Assembly: GCA_002421825.1 (NCBI GenBank)
Contig: DISR01000027.1
Span: forward strand, 22,136 to 58,551
Length of the DNA stretch: 36,416 nucleotides
Origin: Thiobacillus sp. UBA6205
GTDB lineage: Bacteria > Pseudomonadota > Gammaproteobacteria > Burkholderiales > Thiobacillaceae
Reading direction: 5' to 3'
Below, in pieces: positions 7,741 to 14,630 of the stretch (positions are counted from its first letter, which is position 1; each line of letters opens with the position of its first letter). Position numbers and translations under genes: made by a program. Below the pieces are notes generated by a model that was given only the letters and a program-made list of their open reading frames with translations, ran no database searches and was not told the DNA's origin.

Positions 7741-8231
7741 GAACGGATTTTCTCGATGAGCGCCGTGGTCGAGCGCTGGAAAGCAAAAGGAATGGAATGC
7801 ACCTGGCCGCCCCAGCCCGTCACTTCCGCTGCGCCGACGATCCTGCCCACCGGCCAGTCGCCGCCTTTCACCAGCACGTCGGGGCGCAGGTCCAGGATGA
7901 GGTTGAGCGGCGTGTCCTCGTCGAAGGGCACCACCAGCGACACCGACTCCAGCGCGGCGAGCACGGCCATGCGGTCGGCCAGCGGGTTGACGGGGCGGTC
8001 CGGCGCCTTGTTCTGGCGGCGCACGGACGCGTCCGAATTCACACCGACGACCAGCGAAGCGCCGAGTGCCCGGGCCTGGGCAAGATAGGTGGCGTGGCCG
8101 CGGTGCAGAATGTCGAAGCAGCCGTTGGTGAACACCAGCGGACGCGGCAAGCGCGCCGCCGCTTCCGATGCGTCGCCGAGCACGATCTTGTGCTCGAAGG
8201 CGGGCGGAAGGCAGGCAGGCTTGCTGGTCAC
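7737..8231 (-). CDS. rfaE2: D-glycero-beta-D-manno-heptose 1-phosphate adenylyltransferase
   Basis: This enzyme makes ADP-heptose from heptose-1-phosphate for the lipopolysaccharide inner core. The protein is 164 residues and is the stand-alone nucleotidyltransferase domain of HldE. FTNGCFDILHRGHATYL carries the HxGH nucleotide-binding motif, and NSDASVRRQNKAPDRPV and DVLVKGGDWP follow in family order. The kinase domain (RfaE1) is not encoded here. It lies 13 nt downstream of the BON-lipoprotein gene and overlaps ubiD. The neighbouring gmhA/diaA gene belongs to the phosphoheptose isomerase family, but its position argues that it may be a DiaA. Confidence 0.95.
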   Translation of the reverse strand: MTSKPACLPPAFEHKIVLGDASEAAARLPRPLVFTNGCFDILHRGHATYLAQARALGASLVVGVNSDASVRRQNKAPDRPVNPLADRMAVLAALESVSLVVPFDEDTPLNLILDLRPDVLVKGGDWPVGRIVGAAEVTGWGGQVHSIPFAFQRSTTALIEKIRS

Positions 8232-8244
8232 GCTGTGCGGCGGA

Positions 8245-8820
8245 TCAATCTATGTATTCGAACAGCTTGACGACGCGCGTTACCCCGGCGGTGCCGGCGG
8301 CGATCTTGCCGGCGAGTTCGCCTTCTTCCTTGCGGACCAGGCCCATCAGGTAGACCACGGCGGCTTCGGTCACCACCTTGACGTGGTTGGAGGAAATGTT
8401 GCCATCCTCCACCAGGCGCGCCTTGACCTTGGCGGTGATTGCCACATCGTTGGCCTCGGAAGTGTAGGAGGCGACGCCGGAAATGGCAGTTTCGTTGTAA
8501 ACCCTGTTCACGCCGGGGATTGCCTTGACGGTGTCGGCCACCCTGGCGCGGGTCGCCTCGTCCGGCACCTGGCCGACCAGCAACACCTGGCGGTTGTAAC
8601 TGATAGTGGAAACGCTGACGGTTTTTTCCGGGAAGCTCTCGCGCAGCCGGTTCATCGAACGCAGCTCGATTTCCTGGTCTTCCACGACAGCGCCGGCCGT
8701 GCGGCGGTCGTCGGCCACGACGACCGCGGTTGCAGCACCGCCGACCACGACGGCAGCGCAGCCGTGAATCAGGGGCAGGGAGGCGGCAAGCAGCGCAACC
8801 CAGGCATATTTCTTCATCAT
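8245..8820 (-). CDS. BON-domain outer-membrane lipoprotein (YraP/DolP-like)
   Basis: A 191-residue lipoprotein precursor with a short signal peptide ending LPLIHGC (lipidation cysteine near residue 21; histidine at -2 is unusual). Two BON domains follow, roughly residues 46-112 and 120-191, each with the V..GVxxV pattern (IPGVNRVYNETAI and TAGVTRVVKLFEYI). DolP in Escherichia coli is an outer-membrane lipoprotein that helps maintain envelope integrity. The order rsmI, yraN, diaA, this gene matches the E. coli yra locus, which supports the assignment. Two adjacent ATG codons (8820 and 8817) are possible starts; the first overlaps the gmhA stop, giving coupling. Confidence 0.9.
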   Translation of the reverse strand: MMKKYAWVALLAASLPLIHGCAAVVVGGAATAVVVADDRRTAGAVVEDQEIELRSMNRLRESFPEKTVSVSTISYNRQVLLVGQVPDEATRARVADTVKAIPGVNRVYNETAISGVASYTSEANDVAITAKVKARLVEDGNISSNHVKVVTEAAVVYLMGLVRKEEGELAGKIAAGTAGVTRVVKLFEYID

Positions 8821-9404
8821 GTCTCGACTCCAAGCAAGGCACTGTCCACGGCATCGCACAGACAATGTATGGTCAACAAATGTATCTCCTGTATGCGGGC
8901 GGTGGAATCCGCCGGCACGCAGATAAGAACATCGCGGTCGCTCAATTGTTCCGCAAGTTTTCCGCCATCGCGTCCGGTCAGGGCGATCACGGTCATGTCG
9001 CGGCCGCGCGCAGCCTCTGCGGCGGCAACGATGTTGGGCGAGCCGCCGCTGGTGGAAATCGCCAGCAGCACGTCGCCCGGCTGGCCCAGCGTCGATACCT
9101 GGCGCGCGAACACCTGCTCGTAGGAGAAATCGTTGGCGATCGAGGTCAATGTGGAAGTGTCGGTGGTCAGCGCGATCGCGGGCAGTCCGGGGCGATCCAG
9201 TTCGAACCGGTTTACCATTTCCGACGAGAAATGCTGCGCATCGGCGGCCGAGCCGCCGTTGCCGCAGGCCAGCGCCTTGCCGTCGCGCAGGAAGCACTGG
9301 AGGATGTGGTCGGCCGCGCTGGCGATGGCGGGCGCCAGCAGTTCCGCCACGTCGAGCTTGAGGTGGGCGGATTCGTTGAAGTGGCCGATGATGCGTTCGA
9401 TCAT
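8817..9404 (-). CDS. SIS-domain protein, DiaA / phosphoheptose isomerase family
   Basis: The 195-residue protein is a single SIS (sugar isomerase) domain. It contains ACGNGGSAADAQHFSSE (about residues 47-62), LTTDTSTLTSIANDFSYE, and ISTSGGSPNIVAAAEAA, the phosphosugar-binding loop. The family includes GmhA, which makes heptose-7-phosphate, and DiaA, which binds DnaA to stimulate replication initiation. The position between yraN and the BON lipoprotein gene is that of diaA. The downstream rfaE2 would suit gmhA. I cannot separate the two from sequence alone. Start ATG 9404 sits at the edge of a large inverted repeat. Confidence 0.9.
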   Translation of the reverse strand: MIERIIGHFNESAHLKLDVAELLAPAIASAADHILQCFLRDGKALACGNGGSAADAQHFSSEMVNRFELDRPGLPAIALTTDTSTLTSIANDFSYEQVFARQVSTLGQPGDVLLAISTSGGSPNIVAAAEAARGRDMTVIALTGRDGGKLAEQLSDRDVLICVPADSTARIQEIHLLTIHCLCDAVDSALLGVET

Positions 9405-9405
9405 G

Positions 9406-9508
9406 TTTCCATTCCCAAATCAAAACTGACTTTGTCGGCTTCGCCTTGCCGTACTATTTGTACTATCTGCGGCTCGCCTTCGCGTCATTTTCGATTTGGA
9501 AATGGAAA
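9406..9508. repeat. Large inverted repeat in front of gmhA/diaA
   Basis: Sixteen-base arms at 9406-9421 (TTTCCATTCCCAAATC) and 9493-9508 (GATTTGGAAATGGAAA) match at 15 of 16 positions. The match continues weakly inward (GTCAGTTTTG against GTCATTTTCG), around a core with two copies of GTACTAT-like sequence. It spans the whole space between the gmhA/diaA start and just past the yraN 3' end, so it could be a small mobile palindrome or a hairpin acting on the yraN-gmhA messenger. Confidence 0.65.
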
Positions 9509-9538
9509 ATAAGGCCAGACACAGCGTTCTGGTTGGAA

Positions 9539-9889
9539 TTATCCCACATCCTCGAATGCGGACTTGATCCACACCGGCTCCGCCCCCGCATCCAGGGTTA
9601 CCGCGTCGAAGCGGCAGGCGGGCATGCGCGGCAGTGTCGCGAGGTAATGCCGCGCCGCGGCAATGATGCGTCGCTGCTTGGTGGAGGTGATGCTCTCGGC
9701 AGCGCTGCCGTAATCCTGGCGGCTGCGGCTGCGCACTTCCACGAATACCAAAGTGTCGCCGTCCCGAGCGATGAGGTCGATTTCGCCCTGCCGGCAGCGG
9801 TAGTTGCGCTGCAGGATGGAGAGGCCGGCCTCCGCGAGCATTCTTTCCGCGCGGTTTTCGGCGAATTTTCCCAATAGTTGCTTCAGCAT
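9539..9889 (-). CDS. yraN: YraN family endonuclease-like protein (UPF0102)
   Basis: A 116-residue protein of the UPF0102 family, which has the restriction-endonuclease-like fold; its cellular role is unsettled. The signature is visible: AENRAERMLAEAGLSILQRN, then QGEIDLIARDGDTLVFVEVRSR, giving the E..D...E-x-R catalytic-type pattern, and TKQRRIIAAARHYL. The start at ATG 9889 gives the normal family length; the frame continues upstream but has no family similarity. Its start lies only 16 nt from the divergent rsmI start, so the two promoters must lie inside each other's coding sequences. Confidence 0.92.
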   Translation of the reverse strand: MLKQLLGKFAENRAERMLAEAGLSILQRNYRCRQGEIDLIARDGDTLVFVEVRSRSRQDYGSAAESITSTKQRRIIAAARHYLATLPRMPACRFDAVTLDAGAEPVWIKSAFEDVG

Positions 9890-9905
9890 TTGCGACAATA
9901 GCGGA

Positions 9906-10748
9906 ATGAAAGAGGGTGCGTTGTCTCCTGGATTGTATGTGGTCGCCACGCCGATCGGGAACCTCGGCGATATTACGCTGCGCGCGCTCGATGTACTGAA
10001 GCGCGTCAATGTGATCGCCGCCGAGGACACGCGCGTGACCGGGCAGTTGCTGGCGGCGCTCGGCATCAGCAAGCCCCTGCTGTCGGTGCGCGAGCACAAC
10101 GAGCGCCAGGGGGCGGCCAAGCTGATCGGCAGGATCGCCGCAGGCGAAGCGGTGGCTTACGTGTCCGACGCCGGCACGCCGGCGATTTCCGATCCCGGCG
10201 CCGTGCTGGTTGCGGCCGTGCGCGAGGCCGGCCATGCCGTGGTGCCGGTGCCGGGTGCGAGCGCGGTCGCTGCCGCCATGTCGGTGGCGGGGTTTGCCCC
10301 CGGGCCGTGGCTGTTTGCCGGTTTCCTGCCGCCCAGGCAGAAAGCGCGCCGCGATGCGATCCAGGACCTGAAGCATTTGCCCGCGGTGCTGGTGTTTTAC
10401 GAAGCGCCGCATCGCGTGCGCGAAACGCTGGCGGATCTGGCCGCGGTGCTGGGCGGTGAGCGGCGCATCTGCATTGCGCGCGAATTGACCAAGCAGTTCG
10501 AGGAAACCGCCTGCATGCAGCTCGCCGACACCGCTGCCTGGCTCGATTCCAGCGCCTGGCGCGAAAAGGGCGAGTTCGTGCTGATGGTGGAAGGCGCCGT
10601 GCAGGCCGACAGCGGCATGGCGGATGCGGAACACATATTGCGTGTGCTGGCGGAGGAGCTGCCGGCAAGCCAGGCGGCGAAGATCGCCGCCAAACTGACC
10701 GGCCGCAAGAAATCCGATTTGTACGAATTACTGGTGCAAAAATCCTAG
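9906..10748 (+). CDS. rsmI: 16S rRNA (cytidine1402-2'-O)-methyltransferase RsmI
   Basis: RsmI methylates the ribose of C1402 in the decoding centre of 16S rRNA, using S-adenosylmethionine. The 280-residue product begins MKEGALSPGLYVVATPIGNLGDITLRA, with the tetrapyrrole-methylase-like fold signatures ATPIGNLGD (about 14-22), SDAGTPAISDPG (about 85-96) and PGASAVAAAMSVAG. Start ATG 9906 puts the conserved GLYVVATPIGN at the usual place; a longer frame exists but would run into yraN. RsmH, which methylates the base of the same nucleotide, is encoded 3.8 kb downstream. The stop codon lies inside the left arm of an inverted repeat. Confidence 0.97.
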   Translation: MKEGALSPGLYVVATPIGNLGDITLRALDVLKRVNVIAAEDTRVTGQLLAALGISKPLLSVREHNERQGAAKLIGRIAAGEAVAYVSDAGTPAISDPGAVLVAAVREAGHAVVPVPGASAVAAAMSVAGFAPGPWLFAGFLPPRQKARRDAIQDLKHLPAVLVFYEAPHRVRETLADLAAVLGGERRICIARELTKQFEETACMQLADTAAWLDSSAWREKGEFVLMVEGAVQADSGMADAEHILRVLAEELPASQAAKIAAKLTGRKKSDLYELLVQKS

Positions 10749-10860
10749 AAACCCCAGTTGACCGCTCTTTGCTTTTTGGTACGTCATATGCTGCTTGAGT
10801 TTTCCGTCTTTGCTTGCCGCCGCCTATCGGGTAGGCGCGTCCAACCGAGGTTTCTAGGAT
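10742..10860. repeat. 119-bp element with terminal inverted repeats between rsmI and pyrC
   Basis: The ends ATCCTAGAAACC (10742-10753) and GGTTTCTAGGAT (10849-10860) are perfect 12-bp inverted repeats. The similarity extends inward to about 24 bp (CCCAGTTGACCGC against TCGGTTGGACGC). A small hairpin CCTATCGGGTAGG lies inside. The left end contains the last codon and stop of rsmI, and the right end stops 1 nt before the pyrC ATG. The layout suggests a miniature mobile element or a structured leader. Confidence 0.75.
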
Positions 10861-10861
10861 C

Positions 10862-11896
10862 ATGACTGACACCCTGACCATCACCCGCCCCGACGACTGG
10901 CATCTGCATTTGCGCGACGGCGATGCCATGAAGAGCGTTCTGCCGCACACCGCTCGGCAATTCGCCCGCGCCATCGTCATGCCCAACCTGCGTCCGCCGG
11001 TGACCACGGTGGCGGCGGCGGCGGCCTACCGCGACCGCATCCTGGCGGCCTTGCCGCAAGGCATGAAGTTCGAGCCGCTGATGACGCTCTACCTCACCGA
11101 CAACACCCAGGCCGCGGAAATCCGCACCGCGAGGGAAAGCGGCTTCGTGCATGCGGTCAAATACTATCCGGCGGGCGCCACCACCAATTCCGATTCCGGC
11201 GTCACCGACCTGCACAAGGCCTATCCGGCCATTGCCGCCATGGAAGAGCACGGCATGCCGCTCTTGCTGCACGGTGAGGTGACCGATCCCGATGTCGATG
11301 TGTTCGATCGCGAGTCGGTGTTCATCGAGCGTTATCTCACCCGGCTGCTGCACGATTTTCCCAGGCTCAAGATCGTGCTGGAGCACATCACCACCCGGGG
11401 TGCGGCGGAGTTCGTCGCGAGCGCGCCGACGAAAGTGGCGGCCACCATCACCGTGCACCATCTGCTCTACAACCGCAATGCCATGTTCAAGGGCGGCATC
11501 CGCCCGCATTATTTCTGTCTGCCGGTGCTGAAGCGGGAGGTGCACCGCAAAGCCTTGATCGCGGCCGCCGTTTCGGGCAATCCGAAATTCTTCCTGGGCA
11601 CCGATTCCGCACCGCATGCAAAAACCGCCAAGGAAACCGCCTGCGGCTGCGCCGGCATCTACACCGCGCATGCTGCGCTGGAACTCTATGCCGAGGTGTT
11701 CGAGTCGGCAGGCGCCTTGGACAAGCTCGAAGCCTTCGCCAGTTTTCATGGCGCGGATTTCTATGGCCTCCCGCGCAACAGGGAAAAGATCGAATTGCAC
11801 CGCGAAACCTGGACCGTGCCCGAAAGCTTCGCCATGGGCGATCAGCAACTGCTGCCCTTGCGTGCCGGCGAGGCGCTGGCGTGGAGGCTGGCCTGA
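10862..11896 (+). CDS. pyrC: Dihydroorotase, class II (PyrC)
   Basis: PyrC closes carbamoyl-aspartate to dihydroorotate in pyrimidine synthesis, as a zinc amidohydrolase in the cytoplasm. The 344-residue protein shows the metal motif DDWHLHLRDG (H14, H16), the carboxylated-lysine segment AVKYYPAGATTNSDSG near residue 100, PLLLHGEV with a metal histidine, LEHITTR, and the catalytic aspartate in FFLGTDSAPH. The length matches the E. coli-type class II enzyme. The ATG directly follows an inverted repeat; the only ribosome-site-like bases (CGAGG, and AGGATC) lie in or next to its right arm. A short hairpin follows the gene. Confidence 0.97.
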   Translation: MTDTLTITRPDDWHLHLRDGDAMKSVLPHTARQFARAIVMPNLRPPVTTVAAAAAYRDRILAALPQGMKFEPLMTLYLTDNTQAAEIRTARESGFVHAVKYYPAGATTNSDSGVTDLHKAYPAIAAMEEHGMPLLLHGEVTDPDVDVFDRESVFIERYLTRLLHDFPRLKIVLEHITTRGAAEFVASAPTKVAATITVHHLLYNRNAMFKGGIRPHYFCLPVLKREVHRKALIAAAVSGNPKFFLGTDSAPHAKTAKETACGCAGIYTAHAALELYAEVFESAGALDKLEAFASFHGADFYGLPRNREKIELHRETWTVPESFAMGDQQLLPLRAGEALAWRLA

Positions 11897-11902
11897 TCCG
11901 GA

Positions 11903-11930
11903 CAAAATAACGGCAGGCTTTCGCCTGCCG
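11903..11930 (-). terminator. Probable rho-independent terminator
   Basis: A perfect hairpin, CGGCAGGC-TTTC-GCCTGCCG (11911-11930), is followed on the minus strand by TTATTTTG. This suits termination of the small minus-strand genes. On the plus strand it sits just after pyrC but lacks a T run there. A second hairpin, CCTGAGG...CCTCAGG, follows at 11934-11954. Confidence 0.6.
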
Positions 11931-12019
11931 AAGCCTGAGGTGTTGCGCCTCAGGTCAACGCCGCGACAGGGGAATCGCGGCGGGGAGGTAGCTGTTCTGC
12001 GGGAAATGGCGCCGACGGT

Positions 12020-12184
12020 TCAGGCATGCGCCCTTTCGTTGTGAATCGGGATGACTTTGGACCTGGTTTCGGCCTTCGCCCTGGCCTGCTCGCGCCGGAG
12101 GCGGGCAAAGGTCTTGGCGATGTCGGTTTCCCTTGCGGGTACGTACTTGAACTGCGGGTCGAGCAATCTGGTTGGCTTGTGCAT
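12020..12184 (-). CDS. Small conserved-looking protein of unknown function (54 aa)
   Basis: The protein begins MHKPTRLLDPQFKYVPA and ends with a strongly basic helix (FARLRREQARAKAETRSK). An AAAGGAG ribosome site 8-9 nt upstream of ATG 12184 fixes the start; an earlier in-frame ATG overlaps that site and is unlikely. It resembles short hypothetical proteins I have seen annotated in betaproteobacteria with a PxFKYVPA motif, but I know no function. It could be a small nucleic-acid or ribosome-associated protein given its charge; this is a guess. It lies between pyrC (convergent) and another tiny gene on the same strand. Confidence 0.65.
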   Translation of the reverse strand: MHKPTRLLDPQFKYVPARETDIAKTFARLRREQARAKAETRSKVIPIHNERAHA

Positions 12185-12400
12185 GACGGGAATCTCCTTT
12201 CCGGGCATTGCTGCCCACTACATGAGTGGCGGACAGCGGCCGCTTGGGTTGAGCCCCGGTCTTGCCCTCATGTCCAGCGGCGCGGGCGCGCCGAATTCAC
12301 GGAAATGCCGGAATGGCCGGCGCTGCTGCCATTCGCCTCGGGATGGCGCATGGCGGTCAATTTCCGGTTTTGCCCACGCCGTGGCGTGGTGCGTCCGCCA

Positions 12401-12541
12401 TCATCGGCGCGCGCCTCGCCGGGGTGTCGGCCGCAGGCCAATGCCGGCCGGCTGGAACAGGATGGCCGTCATTCCGGCCGGGATGACGATGCAACAGTCG
12501 CCTGCGATGTGGGGAACCCTGAAATGAAGCCGCCTTCTCAT
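12401..12541 (-). CDS. Possible small protein (46 aa), unknown
   Basis: ATG 12541 is preceded by a very strong ribosome site (AAAAGGAGG, 5-nt spacing). The 46-residue product starts MRRRLHFRVPHIAGDCC and ends in an arginine-rich tail. It is encoded divergently from rnpB, about 118 nt away, and upstream of the 54-aa gene. I recognise no family. The ribosome site is the main support; the frame could also be a fragment. The 216 nt between it and the next small gene (12185-12400) show no clear gene. Confidence 0.4.
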   Translation of the reverse strand: MRRRLHFRVPHIAGDCCIVIPAGMTAILFQPAGIGLRPTPRRGARR

Positions 12542-12646
12542 GTCGGCCTCCTTTTGCCTGGATACCCAGATCAGGACGATTGATTGACGGAGCCGGAATG
12601 CGATCCTGAATATTCTTCTTAGCAAGGTTTGCCGGCGAAACAACCT

Positions 12647-12652
12647 TATAAT
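12647..12652 (+). promoter_or_regulatory. -10 box of the rnpB promoter
   Basis: A perfect TATAAT lies 7 nt before the predicted 5' end of RNase P RNA. No good -35 hexamer is visible at 16-18 nt spacing, so the upstream element is uncertain. Confidence 0.7.
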
Positions 12653-12658
12653 GACCAA

Positions 12659-12980
12659 GGGTTGGCCGGACAGCCGCTGCGCGCCTCGGCGCGGAGAGGA
12701 AAGTCCGGGCTCCACAGAGCAGGATGCCGGCTAACGGCCGGACGCCGCAAGGCGAGGAACAGGGCCACAGAGACGAGCAAGCCCCAAGGGGCGCAAGCCC
12801 CGCGGGGTGGACGTGAAACGCGGTAACCTCCATCCGGAGCAACACCAAATAGGCAGGCGATGACGCGGCTCGCCGAGTCTGCGGGTAGGTGGCTTGAGCC
12901 CGCCAGCAATGGCGGGCCTAGAGGAATGGCTGTCATGGGGGTTCGCCCCCTACAGAACCCGGCTTACAGGCCAACCCAAT
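12659..12980 (+). ncRNA. rnpB: RNase P RNA (bacterial type A)
   Basis: This is the catalytic RNA that removes 5' leaders from pre-tRNAs. The universal core GAGGAAAGTCCGGGCTCCA follows the 5' stem, and the 3' part carries ACAGAACCCGGCTTACAGG. The 5' end GGGTTGGCC pairs with the 3' GGCCAACCC to close the P1 stem. Conserved internal blocks AGGGCCACAGAGACGAGC and GGTGAAACG-like GTGAAACGCGGTAACCTCC are present. The length of about 320 nt is slightly shorter than in E. coli. The 3' end is followed by TCTTTTCTTTT. Exact ends are estimates. Short protein frames over this stretch are not genes. Confidence 0.96.
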
Positions 12981-12999
12981 CTTTTCTTTTATTTCAATC

Positions 13000-13105
13000 G
13001 CTTATCAAGATAATCTATGTATCGTATTTAGGATACATGGATAAGCCTTGGTTTTATAAGCCCCATCCGTCTGTGGATAGTTTCTGTAAGTCTTTGAGCT
13101 TACAG
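13000..13105. other. AT-rich nested hairpins between rnpB and mraZ
   Basis: A two-part stem is visible: GCTTATC (13000) with GATAAGC (13040), and inside it ATGTATC (13017) with GATACAT (13032). A second hairpin, CTGTAAG-N8-CTTACAG, spans 13084-13105 and is followed by GAAAAAATTTCTTTTTC. The region from 12981 to 13257 is far richer in A and T than its surroundings and has no gene. It may terminate rnpB transcription or hold a small RNA. Confidence 0.5.
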
Positions 13106-13125
13106 GAAAAAATTTCTTTTTCTTG

Positions 13126-13155
13126 TTGACACTCCGGTTTTCTTGCCTCTATAGT
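13126..13155 (+). promoter_or_regulatory. Promoter of the dcw operon (Pmra)
   Basis: TTGACA (13126-13131), an 18-nt spacer and TATAGT (13150-13155) form a strong sigma-70 promoter about 100 nt before the mraZ start. The transcript would start near 13162, inside the MraZ box array. Confidence 0.88.
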
Positions 13156-13189
13156 GGGAATATGTGTCATTTTGTGGATGGTTGTGGAT
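13155..13189 (+). promoter_or_regulatory. MraZ operator: four pentamer boxes at 10-bp spacing
   Basis: TGGGA (13155), TGTCA (13165), TGGAT (13175) and TGGAT (13185) start exactly 10 bp apart, each separated by 5 nt. In E. coli MraZ represses its own promoter by binding TGGGN repeats with 5-nt spacers. The first box fits the consensus; the others are weaker. Autoregulation by the product of the first gene is therefore likely. Confidence 0.75.
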
Positions 13190-13257
13190 GAAAGCCGCGA
13201 TCAGCCCCGCAAAATGTAAGTGAATGCCCACAAAATATCAAAAAGGGTTGGAGGGAC

Positions 13258-13704
13258 ATGTTCCGAGGCGTCAGTACCGTCAGTCTGGATAGCAAGGGCC
13301 GCGTCGTGGTGCCGGCCCGCTATCGCGACGCGCTGCTCGCTGTCGCCGGGGGGCGGGTGGTGGTGACGGCCGATCCGGGCCGGTGCCTGCTGCTGTATCC
13401 CCTGCCCGAATGGGAGCCCATCGAGAAGAAGCTCACCGGGCTGTCCGGCTTCAATCCCCAGATCCGCGCCTTGCAGCGCCTGCTGGTCGGCCATGCGCAC
13501 GAACTCGACATGGACGCCGCCGGCCGCATCCTGCTGCCGCCGATGCTGCGCCAGTTCGCCGGCCTGGAGAAGAGCGTGGTGCTGGTGGGGCAGGGCGCCA
13601 AGCTGGAGATGTGGAACGAGGAGCGCTGGCAGGACGAAGTGGATCAGGCCCTGGCTTTCAACAATGGCCAGATGCCGCCGGAGCTGGAGGGCTTCACTTT
13701 GTGA
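13258..13704 (+). CDS. mraZ: Transcriptional regulator MraZ
   Basis: MraZ is a SpoVT-AbrB-fold DNA-binding protein that represses the dcw operon. The 148-residue product has the two family half-repeats, each with a DxxGR signature: SLDSKGRVVVPARYR near residue 10 and ELDMDAAGRILLPPMLR near residue 83. Start ATG 13258 has a GGAGGG ribosome site 2 nt upstream. The box array at 13155-13189 is its probable operator. It is the first gene of a 16-gene operon and its stop overlaps the rsmH start (GTGA). Confidence 0.97.
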   Translation: MFRGVSTVSLDSKGRVVVPARYRDALLAVAGGRVVVTADPGRCLLLYPLPEWEPIEKKLTGLSGFNPQIRALQRLLVGHAHELDMDAAGRILLPPMLRQFAGLEKSVVLVGQGAKLEMWNEERWQDEVDQALAFNNGQMPPELEGFTL

Positions 13705-14630
13705 CGCAGCACCTGCCGGTATTGGCCAGCGAGGCCATCGAGGCCCTGGCGATCAATCCGGACGGGGTGTACGTGGATGGCACCTTCGGGCGCGGCGGGC
13801 ATGGCCGGCTGGTGCTGGAAAGGCTGTCCGCCCGCGGTCGCCTGATCGCGCTGGACCGCGATCCCGCCGCAATCGCGGCAGGAGAAAAGATCAAGGATGC
13901 GCGGCTTGCGCTGGTGCGGGCGCCGTTCTCCCGTCTGGCGGAGGTGCTGGATGGGCGCGGCGTGGAAAAGGTCGATGGCATTTTGCTGGACATCGGCGTG
14001 TCGTCGCCGCAGCTCGATGAGGCTGCGCGCGGCTTCAGCTTCCGGCTGGAGGGTCCGCTCGACATGCGCATGGATCCGGACAGCGGCATGAGCGCCGCCG
14101 ACTGGATCGCGGCAGCCGACGAAGACGAGATGAGGGAGGTCATCAAGCGATATGGCGAGGAACGGTTTGCTCGACAGATTGCGCACGCGATTGCTGCGGC
14201 GCGAAAGGTATCTCCGATCCGCACGACGGGCGAGCTTGCGCAAATCGTGGCGGGTGCCGTCAGGAAGCGCGAGCCCGGCCAGCATCCGGCGACGCGGACC
14301 TTTCAGGCTATACGGATTTACCTCAATCGCGAGCTTGAGGAGCTAGAGGCGGTGCTGCCGGTGTGTGTGCAAAGACTCAAACCCGGCGGCAGGCTGGCCG
14401 TGATCAGTTTCCATTCCCTGGAAGACCGCATCGTCAAGCGCTTCATGCGCGACGAGGAGCGCGGAGAGGAGTTGCCGCGCGGGCTGCCGGTGCGCGCAGC
14501 CGATATTGCCCCTGGGCGCCTGAAACGCGTGGGCAAGGCGATACGCGCCGCTGAGGCCGAAACGAAATTGAACCCGCGTGCGCGCAGCGCTGTCTTGCGC
14601 GTGGCCGAACGAGTGCGGGCCGCAGGATGA
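13701..14630 (+). CDS. rsmH: 16S rRNA (cytosine1402-N4)-methyltransferase RsmH
   Basis: RsmH (MraW) methylates the base of C1402 in 16S rRNA; RsmI, encoded upstream, methylates the ribose of the same residue. The 309-residue product starts with GTG 13701, overlapping the mraZ stop. It shows HLPVLASEAIEAL, the SAM loop VDGTFGRGGHG (25-35), ILLDIGVSSPQLDEAARGFSF, and the C-terminal RLAVISFHSLEDRIVKRF. ATG is absent at the family start, so the GTG with coupling is the best choice. The stop overlaps ftsL (ATGA). Confidence 0.97.
   Translation: MTQHLPVLASEAIEALAINPDGVYVDGTFGRGGHGRLVLERLSARGRLIALDRDPAAIAAGEKIKDARLALVRAPFSRLAEVLDGRGVEKVDGILLDIGVSSPQLDEAARGFSFRLEGPLDMRMDPDSGMSAADWIAAADEDEMREVIKRYGEERFARQIAHAIAAARKVSPIRTTGELAQIVAGAVRKREPGQHPATRTFQAIRIYLNRELEELEAVLPVCVQRLKPGGRLAVISFHSLEDRIVKRFMRDEERGEELPRGLPVRAADIAPGRLKRVGKAIRAAEAETKLNPRARSAVLRVAERVRAAG

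Noticed and set aside
12860..13129. 89-codon plus-strand frame after pyrC
   Set aside because: It overlaps the 3' half of rnpB and the AT-rich region, with no ribosome site.
13072..13190. TGTGGAT sequences as DnaA boxes or an origin
   Set aside because: Each differs from TGTGGATAA. Two have the exact 10-bp phase of MraZ boxes, and no dnaA or dnaN gene is near.
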